Assembly: GCF_028290495.1 (NCBI RefSeq)
Contig: NZ_JAQGJT010000124.1
Coordinates: 30,887 to 94,886 of the forward strand
Direction: 5' to 3'
Length of the DNA stretch: 64,000 nucleotides
Source of the DNA: Tardiphaga sp.
GTDB taxonomy: Bacteria > Pseudomonadota > Alphaproteobacteria > Rhizobiales > Xanthobacteraceae
Of the stretch, positions 8,782-18,264 are shown piece after piece (position 1 is the stretch's first letter; each line of letters opens with the position of its first letter). The position numbers and the translations under genes are program-made. The notes below the pieces were generated by a model. The model did no database searches and was not told the DNA's origin. It was given only the letters and a program-made list of their open reading frames with translations.

Positions 8782-9779
8782 GCGAGATCGCGATCAACCA
8801 CGTGCTGACGAGGCGGCACACGCCGCTCCTGCATGAAGCGCTGAGCACGCTGGCGATCGCCGCGCTCGGCGCGGTCGGCTATTTCCTGTTTCCGGACGAT
8901 CTGGCCTTCCTGACGCGGCTGATCGGCATCTGCTTCATCGTGTTGTCGCTCGATCTGGTCACCGGCTATTGCGGTATCGCCACGCTCGGCCACGCCGCGA
9001 ATTTCGGCGTCGCCGCCTATGCTGTCGGCGTCGCCTGTGTCCGCGGCGTCACTGATCCCCTGGCGTTGCTCGCGGTCGGCCTCTTCGCCGGCGCGGTGAT
9101 GGGGCTGATCTCCGGCGCGCTGATTGCGCGGTTCCGCGGGCTGCCGCAGCTGGTGCTGTCGATCGCGGTGGGACAGCTCGTCGCTGCGCTCGCCAACAAG
9201 CTGCAATGGCTGACCGGCGGCAGCGACGGCCTGTCCGGCATCGTGCCCGGCAAGGTGCTCGGCCTCTATAATTTCGATATGTACAGCCGGACCGCCTACC
9301 TGTTCTCGCTCACGGTTCTCGTCATCGTCTTCGTCGCCTTGTCGCGTTTCGTGCGCTCGCCGTTCGGGCTGATGTGCCGGGCCATCAAGGATGATGACCT
9401 GCGCGCCCGGATGATCGGCGTTGCGGTCTATCCGCGCCTCGTCCTCATGTACGGCGTGTCGGGCGCGGTCGCCGGCATCGGCGGTGCGCTCACCGCGATG
9501 AGTACCGGCGTGGTCGGGTTGGATGGAGTCAGTTTTGAGCGTTCCGCCGAAGTGCTTGTCATGCTGGTGCTCGGCGGCGCGGGCCATCTGTGGGGCGCGC
9601 TGGCCGGCGCGGTGCTGTTCCAGATCTTCGAGCACATCGTCTCGGCCGCCAATCCGTTCCACTGGATGACGCTGGTGGGGTTGCTGCTGATCCTGATCGT
9701 GGTGTTCGCCCCCAAGGGATTGATCGCGCCGGTGCTGGCGCTAGCGGCACGCCTGACCGGACGGGGCAGGGTGTCATGA
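8778..9779 (+). CDS. ABC transporter permease, LivM type
   Basis: The 333-residue membrane protein is the second permease of the branched-chain-type importer. It shows the LivM hallmarks LDLVTGYCGIATLGHAANFG in the first third and the cytoplasmic coupling segment FGLMCRAIKDDDLRARMIGV, followed by GAVAGIGGALTAMSTG and the closing FAPKGLIAPV. ATG 8778 overlaps the upstream stop as ATGA, and its own stop overlaps the next ATG in the same way, so the genes are translationally coupled. Roughly ten hydrophobic segments are present. It works with the LivH-type permease and the two ATPases encoded downstream. Confidence 0.93.
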   Translation: MSEIAINHVLTRRHTPLLHEALSTLAIAALGAVGYFLFPDDLAFLTRLIGICFIVLSLDLVTGYCGIATLGHAANFGVAAYAVGVACVRGVTDPLALLAVGLFAGAVMGLISGALIARFRGLPQLVLSIAVGQLVAALANKLQWLTGGSDGLSGIVPGKVLGLYNFDMYSRTAYLFSLTVLVIVFVALSRFVRSPFGLMCRAIKDDDLRARMIGVAVYPRLVLMYGVSGAVAGIGGALTAMSTGVVGLDGVSFERSAEVLVMLVLGGAGHLWGALAGAVLFQIFEHIVSAANPFHWMTLVGLLLILIVVFAPKGLIAPVLALAARLTGRGRVS

Positions 9780-10540
9780 GCGGCCTGCTCGAAGCCCGCA
9801 ACGTCTCGCTCGCCTTTGGCGGATTGCAGGTGACCCGCGACGTCAGCTTCAGCCTCAACGCCGGCGACCGTGTCGCGCTGATCGGTCCGAACGGCGCCGG
9901 CAAGACAACGCTGGTCAACCTCATCACCGGCGATCTCATGCCGAGTGCCGGCCAGTTCTGGATGGGCGACGACGAGATCACGGGGCACAGCATTCCCGAG
10001 CGCGTGCAGCGCGGGCTGGTGCGCACGTTCCAGACCACGCGGCTGTTCCAGAACCTCACGGTCGCCGACAACGTCGCGCTCGCCATCATGCAGCGCAGGG
10101 GGATCAGCAAGCGGTTCTTCTCGTCAGCGACCGAACAGCCCGAAGTGCGGGCCGAATGGAGCGAGATCCTGAGCAATCTCGGGCTCGATCGCCTCGCTTA
10201 TCGCCGGGTGATCGAACTCGCTTACGGCCAGCAGCGGCTGGTCGAACTTGCCATCGGTCTCGCACTGCGCCCCAAAGTGTTGCTGCTCGACGAGCCCGCG
10301 GCCGGCGTGCCGCATGACGAGGCGCCGAAGATCCTGGAGGCGATCAACTCGCTGCCGGCGGACATCGCGGTGCTGATGATCGAGCACGACATGGATCTGG
10401 TGTTCAAGTTCGCCGCCCGCGTGCTGGTGCTGGCGGCCGGTCGGCTGATCTTCGAGGGATCGCCGAAGGATGTGACCGCGGATCACGAAGTGCGCCGCGC
10501 CTATCTCGGGAGCTATGCCGATGCCCGCCGCGGCGCTTGA
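9776..10540 (+). CDS. ABC transporter ATP-binding protein, LivG type
   Basis: The 254-residue ATPase has Walker A GPNGAGKTT near residue 38, the LivG-type signature YGQQR in place of the usual LSGGQ, and Walker B VLLLDEPAAGVPH followed by the IEHDMD switch region. The substitution of YGQQR is normal for this subfamily and is not a defect. Its ATG overlaps the LivM stop, and its end overlaps the start of the LivF-type gene. It powers uptake together with the second ATPase. Confidence 0.93.
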   Translation: MSGLLEARNVSLAFGGLQVTRDVSFSLNAGDRVALIGPNGAGKTTLVNLITGDLMPSAGQFWMGDDEITGHSIPERVQRGLVRTFQTTRLFQNLTVADNVALAIMQRRGISKRFFSSATEQPEVRAEWSEILSNLGLDRLAYRRVIELAYGQQRLVELAIGLALRPKVLLLDEPAAGVPHDEAPKILEAINSLPADIAVLMIEHDMDLVFKFAARVLVLAAGRLIFEGSPKDVTADHEVRRAYLGSYADARRGA

Positions 10541-11234
10541 AATCAACGGCCTTTGCGCCGGCTACGGCCCGACCCGGATCATCGAGGACATCGCGTTTTC
10601 GGTGCAGGCCGGCGATCGCCTCGCCGTGCTCGGCCGCAACGGGATGGGCAAGACCACGTTGCTGGCGACCCTGATGGGCCTTACTACGCGCCACAGTGGC
10701 CGGATCGGCATCGGCGGCGAGGACGCCACGTCGATGCGGACGTCCGCGCGCGTCGGGCTTGGTATCGGCTACGTGCCGCAGACCCGCGATATCTTTCCAT
10801 CCTTGACGGTGGAGGAAAATCTGCGCACCGGGCTGAAGGGGCGTCTGCCCACGGCGCTGGACGAGGCCTATGCGATGTTTCCGCGGCTGCGCGACCGCCG
10901 CCGCAACTACGGCATGCAGCTCTCGGGCGGCGAGCAGCAGATGTTGTCGATGGCCCGCACGCTGCTGGGCAAACCGCAGGTGCTGCTGCTCGATGAACCG
11001 CTGGAAGGTCTGGCGCCGGTGATCTGCGACGAGTTGATGGCGCTCTTGGGCCAGCTCGCCGCCAGCAAGGAGGTCACCATCATCCTGGTCGAGCAGCAGA
11101 TCGAGCGCGCGCTGGATTTCGCCGACAGCGTCATGGTGCTGGAGCGCGGCCGCACCAGCTGGACCGGCAGACCGGAGGCGTTGAGATTGGACCGCGCGCT
11201 GGTCGACAGACTGGTCGGCGTGGGCATCCATTAG
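10521..11234 (+). CDS. ABC transporter ATP-binding protein, LivF type
   Basis: The 237-residue ATPase has Walker A GRNGMGKTT, signature LSGGEQQ, and Walker B VLLLDEPLEGLAP with EQQIERAL after it, all characteristic of LivF. Two in-frame ATGs exist at 10515 and 10521. GGGAG at 10508-10512 is only two bases from the first and eight from the second, so 10521 is preferred. The gene overlaps the LivG-type gene by 20 bases and ends the five-gene importer. A 42-base gap then separates it from a convergent small membrane-protein gene. Confidence 0.92.
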   Translation: MPAAALEINGLCAGYGPTRIIEDIAFSVQAGDRLAVLGRNGMGKTTLLATLMGLTTRHSGRIGIGGEDATSMRTSARVGLGIGYVPQTRDIFPSLTVEENLRTGLKGRLPTALDEAYAMFPRLRDRRRNYGMQLSGGEQQMLSMARTLLGKPQVLLLDEPLEGLAPVICDELMALLGQLAASKEVTIILVEQQIERALDFADSVMVLERGRTSWTGRPEALRLDRALVDRLVGVGIH

Positions 11235-11276
11235 TCCGGGAAACCTGTCCCCGGGCCGCGAAGGGGATCAGCCCGG

Positions 11277-11450
11277 TCAGGCCCTGAAGATCGTGATGCC
11301 GAGCAACAGCAGCACGATGAAGATCGCAACGAAGATGTAGAACAGCGCGCGGGCGACGTCGGCCGAGGCCGCGGACACCCCGGTGAAGCCGAAGATGCCG
11401 GCCACGATCGAGACGAAGAAGAAGATCAAGGCCCATTTCAAGATGCTCAT
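11277..11450 (-). CDS. Small DUF1328/YtjA-family membrane protein
   Basis: This is a 57-residue protein with two hydrophobic segments, the first rich in phenylalanine ([18 protein letters not shown]) and the second [14 protein letters not shown]. The pattern and length match the DUF1328 family of small inner-membrane proteins of unknown function. The start at ATG 11450 is fixed by AGGAG eight bases upstream. The frame stays open far upstream of this point, but that extension lies antisense to the polysaccharide co-polymerase gene and has no family resemblance. The role is unknown. Confidence 0.85.
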   Translation of the reverse strand: MSILKWALIFFFVSIVAGIFGFTGVSAASADVARALFYIFVAIFIVLLLLGITIFRA

Positions 11451-11783
11451 TGCGCAGCTCCTGTTTGCATGCGGCGAAAACGCGCGGCTCCCATAGTTGG
11501 TTCCTCCAGCCGCGCAGAAGCCTACCGATTGGGCCTGCAAAGCGAGAAAAGCCCAATTTAAACGGCCCCTTAACCAAAACATCCCTAAATGTAGAGGCGC
11601 GCGGCGGGCTCGAACGAGCGGTCCTGCGGCTTCGACGTTGACCGCCAATTGGCTGTTTCCGCGACGGCAAAGGTCCGGATTTTCCGGGTGAGTAGGGTTC
11701 AGGATGGGCGTCGCTTGCAGGGATGGCTGGTTGCTTCGTGAAGGCTGCGCTACCGCAGCCCGCAGCCTTGGCGTGAATGCGTG
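11451..11783. other. Divergent intergenic region, 333 bases
   Basis: There is no convincing gene in this stretch between the small membrane protein and the polysaccharide co-polymerase. A hairpin-forming inverted repeat is visible, with ATTGGGC at 11528-11534 and GCCCAAT at 11551-11557, surrounded by locally AT-rich sequence that could hold promoters for both directions. I cannot assign -35/-10 boxes with confidence. Confidence 0.5.
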
Positions 11784-14108
11784 ATGGCCGAGATGCAACA
11801 ACAGCCCTCCACCATTCCCGCGCCTCCGGACGCCGCCGGTCCCAGCCCGGTGCAGACGATCTGGCGCCATCGCTCGTTGTTCGCCGCAGTGTTCTGCGGC
11901 GTGCTCGTGCTGACCGCCGTGCTGCTGGTCGTGCTGCCGGTGCGCTATCTCGCGGTCGGCTCGGTGATCGTCGCCGAGCAGGAGCCGGGCGGCACCGCGA
12001 ACGTTAATTCCTCGGTATGGGCGCAGAAGATCGGCGATCCCGCGGACGTCGAGAGCCAGTTGCTGGTGATCCGCTCGCCGCGGCTGATGCGGCTGGCGAT
12101 GGCGGCGCCGGGCGTGGTCGATGCCGCGGTCCTGGAGTGCCAGACCGGTTTCGGCGGCGGCTCGTCCTGCGACAAGATGAAGACCGACAGCGGCGCTTTC
12201 GTCGATTACGTTTCCTCGCGCTATTCGATCGGCGCGGTCGGCCGCTCCCGCGTCATCAACATCTCCTATACTTCCTCGCTGGGCGAAGTCGCGCAGACAA
12301 TGGCCAATGCGCTGACCAATGCTTTCCTTGCCGATCAACGCGTTGCCGGCTCCGACAGTCGCGAGATCGCCGCCTCCTATCTCTGGAAAGAAGTACGCCA
12401 GCTCGATGCGGAAGTGCGCGAGGCCGACAGCAAGATCCAGGCATTTCGTCGCACCAAGGGTTTGATGCGCGGCTCGATCGCGCCGATCAGTTCGGAACGT
12501 CTCACCAGCATCAGCCAGCAGCTCTCGACCGCCGAGGCGGCACGCGCTGATGCGCTCGCGAGGCTGCAGGAGATCAAGGCCAGCGCTTCGCGCGGCGCCT
12601 TCGATGCGCCCTCGGTGCTGGCGAACCGCTCGATCGCCGATCTCAAACAGCAGCTCACCGTGGTCGCCGCGCAATATGCCAGCCAGGCCAATGTGCTCGG
12701 CCCCCGCCATCCGTCGCTGCGCGCGCTGGAGCAGGAGCAGATCGCGATCAAGGACCGCATGACGGCGGAAGTCGCCAACATCTCCTCCAGTGCCCAGAAG
12801 GCCTATGATGCCAACGATACGCTGGTCAATTCGCTGAAGAAGCAGATGGAGACGGTGAAGTCCGAAGTCGGCTCCGCGACATCCGACGAAGCTTCGATCG
12901 AGAGCATGGTGCGTGGCACCGAGATCAAGCGCCAGCAATATGCCGACCTCTACAAGCGCGCCTCCGAGCTGGAGACCGAACGCCGCGTGCTGATCGGTAG
13001 CACAAGGCTGGTCAGCCTGGCCGAGTTGCCGGCCAAGCCGTTCTTCCCGAAGAAGATCCCGTTCCTCGCCGCCGGCGCCACTATCGGCCTGCTCCTGGCG
13101 CTGAGCGCCGCTTTCTTTGGCGACCGGTTCAAGTTTGGCAACCTGCGGCAGTTCACTCCCGCGCCGCGTCGTGATGTGCCCGACGAGGCTGTGCCGGCCA
13201 GCACCATGCCGGCTGCCGCTGCGCCGCCTGCCGCTGTGTCAGCAGCCGCTGCGCCGTTGATCGTGCCGGAAGTCACGGGCGCGAGGCCGATCCCGATGGC
13301 TGCGCCGGCGCCGGCCGGTTCGTTGTCTGAACTGGCCGTCGTCACGGGTGCGCCGATTCTGGCCCGGCTGCCGTCGATCCGGAAACCCCCGGAATCCGCG
13401 ATTGGCGCTATCCTCACCGCGCAGTCCGGCGCATCGCTGACGAAGTCGCTGGCGCTGGCGCAGCAGGACCGCGCCTTCCAGGACGGGCTGCGGCAACTGT
13501 CGGCTGGATTGTTTGCCGGTCATGATAGCAAGCGACGCCATCTGCTGGTGGCGTCACCGGCGCCGGCTGAAGGCAAGACTTTCCTGACGTTGGCGCTGGC
13601 GCAGTATCTGGCGATGTCCGGCCGTAACGTGCTGGTCGTGGAATGCGATCTCGGCGCGCCGAAGTTCGAAGCCGCGCTCGGGCTGCGCGGCAGTATGGGG
13701 TTGCAAGGCATTTTGCGAGGCGACGTCCAGCCGCGTGACGTCGTGGTCCGCACCTCCACGGCCAATCTCGATGCCATCGCGGCGGGGCCGTTCGCAAACT
13801 CGGCCGATTTGATCATGCAAAAGCCGCTGGCCGATCTGCTGCAGTGGAGCCAGATTTACGACGTTGTGCTGATCGATGGCCCGTCGCCGACCGTACAGCT
13901 CGATATCGGCGTGCTGGCGCGGCAGGTCGATGGCGTCCTGATGTGCATGCGCACGGGCCGCTCCTCGATCGGTCAGGCCATCGCCACCTCGGCTTCGATC
14001 CGTGCCGCCGGCGGCGACCTCGTCGGCATCGCCATCACCATGGCGCAGTCCGACACCGCCGCCGCCCGTGAGGTCGAACGGATGCCGGCCTATGCCGGCG
14101 CGGTCTGA
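11784..14108 (+). CDS. Wzc/GumC-like polysaccharide co-polymerase with BY-kinase-like domain
   Basis: This protein of 774 residues controls chain length in exopolysaccharide export. A Wzz-type N-terminus has one membrane segment near residues 32-55 and a long periplasmic coiled-coil region. A second membrane segment lies near 425-445. After an Ala/Pro-rich linker comes a P-loop kinase-like domain with Walker [10 protein letters not shown], a Walker A' region [11 protein letters not shown] and Walker [10 protein letters not shown]. The Walker A' is degenerate (ECDLG instead of D-x-D-x-R), and the C-terminus lacks the usual tyrosine cluster, with only a single Tyr in MPAYAGAV. Kinase activity is therefore doubtful. 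ATG 11784 is used; a GTG three bases earlier is possible. Its stop overlaps the next gene by one base. Confidence 0.88.
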   Translation: MAEMQQQPSTIPAPPDAAGPSPVQTIWRHRSLFAAVFCGVLVLTAVLLVVLPVRYLAVGSVIVAEQEPGGTANVNSSVWAQKIGDPADVESQLLVIRSPRLMRLAMAAPGVVDAAVLECQTGFGGGSSCDKMKTDSGAFVDYVSSRYSIGAVGRSRVINISYTSSLGEVAQTMANALTNAFLADQRVAGSDSREIAASYLWKEVRQLDAEVREADSKIQAFRRTKGLMRGSIAPISSERLTSISQQLSTAEAARADALARLQEIKASASRGAFDAPSVLANRSIADLKQQLTVVAAQYASQANVLGPRHPSLRALEQEQIAIKDRMTAEVANISSSAQKAYDANDTLVNSLKKQMETVKSEVGSATSDEASIESMVRGTEIKRQQYADLYKRASELETERRVLIGSTRLVSLAELPAKPFFPKKIPFLAAGATIGLLLALSAAFFGDRFKFGNLRQFTPAPRRDVPDEAVPASTMPAAAAPPAAVSAAAAPLIVPEVTGARPIPMAAPAPAGSLSELAVVTGAPILARLPSIRKPPESAIGAILTAQSGASLTKSLALAQQDRAFQDGLRQLSAGLFAGHDSKRRHLLVASPAPAEGKTFLTLALAQYLAMSGRNVLVVECDLGAPKFEAALGLRGSMGLQGILRGDVQPRDVVVRTSTANLDAIAAGPFANSADLIMQKPLADLLQWSQIYDVVLIDGPSPTVQLDIGVLARQVDGVLMCMRTGRSSIGQAIATSASIRAAGGDLVGIAITMAQSDTAAAREVERMPAYAGAV

Positions 14109-15259
14109 TGGCCAAGCCGCGCGTTCTGTTCGTCTGCCACACCGGAGCGATTTCCGGTGCAGAGCTGGTACTGGTCGATCTCGTGCAACCCTGGGCCGGT
14201 GAGTCGGCGCTGCTGTTCGAGAACGGCCCGTTGGCGCCTGCGCTGGCGGCCAAGGGACTCAAGGTCACGGTGTCGCGCTGGGGACAAGGGCTGACGCAGG
14301 TGCGCCGCGACAGCTCGATCCTCAAGGTCATTCCGCTGGTCGGCCGGTTGTTCGGGATCGTCCTTGAGACCATCGCCGCGGCGCGCCGCCATGACGTTGT
14401 CTACGCCAATTCGCAGAAGGCTTTCGTGCTCTCCGCGCTTGCGGTCAGCGTCGCGCGACGGCCGCTGATATGGCACCTGCATGATATTATCAGCTCCGTG
14501 CACTTCGGTGCTATGCAGCGCCGCGTGCAGGTGACGCTGGCAAACCTCTTCGCCAGCCGCGTCGTGGTGCCCTCAAAGGCCTGCGCCGATGCCTTCATTG
14601 CAGAGGGCGGCAAGCAGCCGCTGGTCGTCGTGGTGCCGAACGGCCTCGACATCGCGCCGGAGGCGCTTTCGCCGGCGCAGATCAGGCAACAGCTGCAATT
14701 GCCGGAAGGTCCGCTGGTCGGCGTGTTCAGCCGTCTGGCGGCGTGGAAGGGCCAGCATGTCGTCTTGCAGGCACTGGCCAGGACGCCCGGCGTGAGCTGT
14801 ATCATTGCCGGCGACGCGATGTTCGGCGAGCAGGCCTATGCGGCCAAACTCAACCAGATGGTCATCGATCTTGATCTCGGCGACCGCGTGCATTTTCTCG
14901 GTCGGCGCAGCGACGTGCCGCGGTTGATGCGCGCCGTCGATGCGGTCGTGCACCCCTCGATCGATCCCGAACCGTTTGGCCGTACCCTGGTCGAAGCGAT
15001 GCTGGCCGGTGTGCCGGTTATCGCCACCGATGCGGGGGCTGCGTCCGACATTCTCCAAGCTGGCCGCGCCGGCACGCTGGTGCCGCCGGGCGATGCCGAC
15101 GCGCTGGCTGCGGCGATCATCAACATCATGTCGAAGCCGCCCGAACTGGCAGCACAGCTTAACTATGCGGAAGCGCGTGCCAAATCGCATTACGGCGCTG
15201 CGCAGATGCTGCGGGCCATCGCCGGCGTCATCGACGATGCCTCGGGAGCGCGCGCGTGA
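14108..15259 (+). CDS. Glycosyltransferase family 4 (polysaccharide cluster)
   Basis: This 383-residue GT-B glycosyltransferase has an N-terminal acceptor domain beginning RVLFVCHTGAISGAELV. The C-terminal Glycos_transf_1 domain contains GVFSRLAAWKGQ, the donor-binding EX7E-like motif around HPSIDPEPFGRTLVEAMLAG, and VIATDAGAASDIL. The ATG overlaps the previous stop as TGATG, so it is coupled to the co-polymerase gene, and its stop overlaps the GTG of the membrane polymerase gene. It probably adds one sugar to the lipid-linked repeat unit on the cytoplasmic face. The sugar and linkage cannot be predicted. Confidence 0.9.
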   Translation: MAKPRVLFVCHTGAISGAELVLVDLVQPWAGESALLFENGPLAPALAAKGLKVTVSRWGQGLTQVRRDSSILKVIPLVGRLFGIVLETIAAARRHDVVYANSQKAFVLSALAVSVARRPLIWHLHDIISSVHFGAMQRRVQVTLANLFASRVVVPSKACADAFIAEGGKQPLVVVVPNGLDIAPEALSPAQIRQQLQLPEGPLVGVFSRLAAWKGQHVVLQALARTPGVSCIIAGDAMFGEQAYAAKLNQMVIDLDLGDRVHFLGRRSDVPRLMRAVDAVVHPSIDPEPFGRTLVEAMLAGVPVIATDAGAASDILQAGRAGTLVPPGDADALAAAIINIMSKPPELAAQLNYAEARAKSHYGAAQMLRAIAGVIDDASGARA

Positions 15260-16641
15260 CCGCGGTCACCCTGTCCAGTTTCAGGGCCAGCGTCTGGCCG
15301 GTGCCGGGCTGGGTCGTCGCCTTGGCGCTGCTCGCCGGGACGGCGCTGATTGGCGGCGCGCTCGGTTCGATCTCGCGACCGCTCTTCATGCTCGGCTGCG
15401 TCGGTGTCGGCTGGTATGCATGGCGGCAGGGGCCGGCGGCGCATTTGCAGGCGGCGCTGATGCTGTTCGCCTTTGCGCCGTTCGTGCGCCGCGTCGTCGA
15501 TCTGACGGCCGGCTTCGACCAGTCCGGCCTGCTGCTGGTCGGCCCGTTGCTCGCGATCCTCGCGCCGGCGCCGCGGCTTTGGCGACTGCTGGAGGCGCGG
15601 CTGTCGCCGAGCCGTGAATTATGGCCGGTGCTGATCGTTGGGATCTGCGTCGTCTATGGCACGGCGCTTTCGATCATGCAGGCCGACTGGATGAATGCTG
15701 CGTCCGGCGCGTTGAAATGGATCGCTCCGCTGGTCTATGCCGCGGCGTTGATCGAGACCGACAAACGCGACGAACTGGTGCAGGCCGCCGCGTGGGCGTT
15801 CCTGCTGATCCTGCCGGCGATCGGCGTCTATGGCATTTTGCAGTACATCAATCCGCCGGATTGGGATGTGTACTGGATGCAGTATGCGTCGATCACATCG
15901 GCCGGCCTGCCGCTGCCCTATATGGTGCGCACCTACAGCACGATGAACTCGCCGGCCTCCTTCGCCACCTTCGTGGCGGTCGGCCTGATGATCGTATGCT
16001 TTGCGCGCCTGCCCTGGTTGGCGCTGTTGCTGACCACGCCCGCAGCCTTCGCGCTGTTGCTGTCGTCGTACCGCACGGCGTGGATCTCGCTCGCAGTCGG
16101 CATCCTGTTCTGCCTGCTGTTCGGCGCTACCCGCCGCAAGGCCGCCGTGATCTCCATCGGCGTGGTCGTGGTCGTCGTGCTGGCAGCGACGCTGACGCCG
16201 TTCGGCGAAAGCATCGCTGAGCGTGTCGCGACGCTCGGCGAGGGCTCGCAGGACGGCAGTGCGCAGGAACGGCTCGAGGAATTCGTCACGCTGTGGAGCC
16301 AGTGGGATTCTTCCGCAATCGGCAGCGGGTTTACGACGACCGACGCCGGCACCGCCGGCGCGATGCCGATCGACGGCATGATCATCGCCTGCTGGGTGAC
16401 GATGGGCATCTTCTTCGGGCTGATCTGCCTGGCCGCGCTGGTCTGGGCGGGGCTCAATACGATATGGACGGCATGGCATGACACCAGCCGCGAGGCCGTG
16501 ATCGTCGGCGCGCTGGGCCTCGGCGGGCTGATGCAGATTCCGCTGGCAAACATTACTTCCGGCGAGGCCGGGTTCTTTTTCTGGACCTTTGCGGTGTTGT
16601 CTACGCCGCGGCTGCGCGGATCGGTGGACTCACGGAGATGA
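15256..16641 (+). CDS. O-antigen ligase/Wzy-like polysaccharide polymerase
   Basis: The 461-residue membrane protein has about ten to twelve hydrophobic segments and a large periplasmic loop in the second half, centred on the RVATLGEGSQDGSAQER region. That architecture is typical of the O-antigen ligase/Wzy family. Sequence within the family is weakly conserved, so the assignment rests on topology and position between a glycosyltransferase and a flippase. It starts at GTG 15256, overlapping the upstream stop. The likely role is polymerising repeat units in the periplasm, working with the Wzc-like protein that sets chain length. Confidence 0.82.
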   Translation: MTAVTLSSFRASVWPVPGWVVALALLAGTALIGGALGSISRPLFMLGCVGVGWYAWRQGPAAHLQAALMLFAFAPFVRRVVDLTAGFDQSGLLLVGPLLAILAPAPRLWRLLEARLSPSRELWPVLIVGICVVYGTALSIMQADWMNAASGALKWIAPLVYAAALIETDKRDELVQAAAWAFLLILPAIGVYGILQYINPPDWDVYWMQYASITSAGLPLPYMVRTYSTMNSPASFATFVAVGLMIVCFARLPWLALLLTTPAAFALLLSSYRTAWISLAVGILFCLLFGATRRKAAVISIGVVVVVVLAATLTPFGESIAERVATLGEGSQDGSAQERLEEFVTLWSQWDSSAIGSGFTTTDAGTAGAMPIDGMIIACWVTMGIFFGLICLAALVWAGLNTIWTAWHDTSREAVIVGALGLGGLMQIPLANITSGEAGFFFWTFAVLSTPRLRGSVDSRR

Positions 16642-16723
16642 CAAGTCCAAACAGCATTGCCGTGATCGGCGCAGTCCCTGAAGCCGGCCCAATGGGCTCC
16701 CTCCGAGCCGTGGCGGTATAGCC

Positions 16724-18220
16724 TTGTCCAAATCCTCGACGCGCCGCTTTACCGCCATCCTGATCAGCGGCGCCCTGGCCAGCAAGGTGCTCGGCTTCGG
16801 GCGCGAGATACTGATGGCCAACGTGCTCGGCGCCTCTCTGGTCGCCGACGGCTTTCGCGGCGCGATCACCGCGGTGATGCTGCCGCTGGCGTTCCTGCAG
16901 AACGAGAGCGTGCCGGCGATCATGATCCCGATGCATCGCGATGCGTTGAAAGCGGGCAACGGGCCGCAGCGTCTCGGTGCGCTCACGGTCGCCGTCACCG
17001 CCGTTGCGACGCTGCTGATGATCGGCATCCAGATCCTCGGTGAATACTGGATCCACGCCTTTGTCGGCGGTTTTTCGGCGGAGGGCCGCAGCCTGACGCT
17101 GGACTTCGTGCGGATCATGGCGCTCGGCATGCCGGCTTCGGCGATGATCAACGTGCTGGCCGCCGGCGAGATTGCGCTCGGCCGCACGCGGCTTACCAAT
17201 GTCCGCGCCAGCATCCTCAACATCGCGGTGCTGATCGGCATCGCGCTGCTGTCGGCGTCCGGCAATTTCCACACCTTGGCCTGGTCGTTTTCGATCGCTT
17301 TCAATGTGCTCGGCGCCTGGGGCCTCTACACGATGTGGCGCGAGGGCGTGCTCAGCTTCCGCGGGCTGACGCTGGCGGATGTGGCGTCGGCAGGCCGTGA
17401 ATACCTGCGCCGGCTGCGGCCGTTGCTGGCGCTGCCGGTCGCGGAGCAGGCCAATGTCTGGGTCGAGCGGCTGCTTGCGTCGCGGGTCGCGACGGGCGCC
17501 GTGGCATCGATGGACTATGCGCGCACGCTGACCGAAAGCGCGCTGCTGTTGATCAGCCAGCCGGTCGGGTTGGCCGTGCTGTCGAGCCATCCGCCGAAGG
17601 ATCCCGCCGCCCAGGTCGAGTCGATCGCCCGCCCGATCCTGGCCCTGGCGCTGCCGGCTTCGGCGTTCCTGGTCATGTTCGCCCCCGAGATCGTGCGGCT
17701 GGTATTCTTCCGCGGCGCCTTCAACGACCACGCGGTTACGCTGACCAGCCAAGCGTTGCGCGGCATCGCCTTCGGCCTGTGGGCCTCGACGCTGGGCTGG
17801 ATCCTGATACGAATTCTTAACGGTGCCGGCCGGAATTTTGCGGCCGCAGTGATTATTGTAACCGCCTACGTGGTAAATACCGCTGTCAACTTCCTGACGT
17901 TGCAGGTTTTGGGCGCTGGCGACGGCACACTGATGTTGGGTGTTGGTGAAACTGCCCGCGGCTTTGTGCTGTTGGCCGGCGTCGTGATTGCTCTGGATTC
18001 GCGCCGCAAGCTGTTGTGGCTGATCCTGCTGGCGAGCTTCCCTGCGGCGCTGATGGCGCTGCTGGGCTGGCAGATTCACGAGCGTATCGACGGCACGTTG
18101 CCCCGTCTGATGGCCGGCGGTCTTGCTTATCTGGCGTGCATCGCCCTGGGCGTTGCGATGTTGATACCGAGCCTATGCGTTGCGGCATTTGCGCGCGTGC
18201 GGCTCTTGCTACGAATTTAG
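16724..18220 (+). CDS. MurJ/Wzx-type lipid-linked oligosaccharide flippase
   Basis: The 498-residue polytopic protein belongs to the MVF (MurJ/MATE-like) superfamily. It opens SGALASKVLGFGREILMANVLG and continues with ADGFRGA and the hydrophobic LPLAFLQNESVPAIMIP, as in MurJ proteins. About fourteen membrane segments can be traced. Within a polysaccharide cluster it most likely flips the lipid-linked repeat unit, a Wzx role, rather than lipid II. The start is TTG 16724, the only start that keeps the full first helix; no strong ribosome site precedes it. It lies 82 bases after the polymerase gene. Confidence 0.88.
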   Translation: MSKSSTRRFTAILISGALASKVLGFGREILMANVLGASLVADGFRGAITAVMLPLAFLQNESVPAIMIPMHRDALKAGNGPQRLGALTVAVTAVATLLMIGIQILGEYWIHAFVGGFSAEGRSLTLDFVRIMALGMPASAMINVLAAGEIALGRTRLTNVRASILNIAVLIGIALLSASGNFHTLAWSFSIAFNVLGAWGLYTMWREGVLSFRGLTLADVASAGREYLRRLRPLLALPVAEQANVWVERLLASRVATGAVASMDYARTLTESALLLISQPVGLAVLSSHPPKDPAAQVESIARPILALALPASAFLVMFAPEIVRLVFFRGAFNDHAVTLTSQALRGIAFGLWASTLGWILIRILNGAGRNFAAAVIIVTAYVVNTAVNFLTLQVLGAGDGTLMLGVGETARGFVLLAGVVIALDSRRKLLWLILLASFPAALMALLGWQIHERIDGTLPRLMAGGLAYLACIALGVAMLIPSLCVAAFARVRLLLRI

Positions 18221-18264
18221 AGGATGTTTTGGGATAGAACGCGCTCTGTGGTTGGGAAGTTTCC

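Noticed and set aside
9776..10540. Missing LSGGQ motif in the LivG-type ATPase as a sign of inactivation
   Set aside because: YGQQR is the normal signature of this subfamily.
11451..12938. Upstream extension of the small DUF1328 gene to over 500 codons
   Set aside because: The extension is antisense to the Wzc-like gene; the real start has AGGAG and gives the normal family length.
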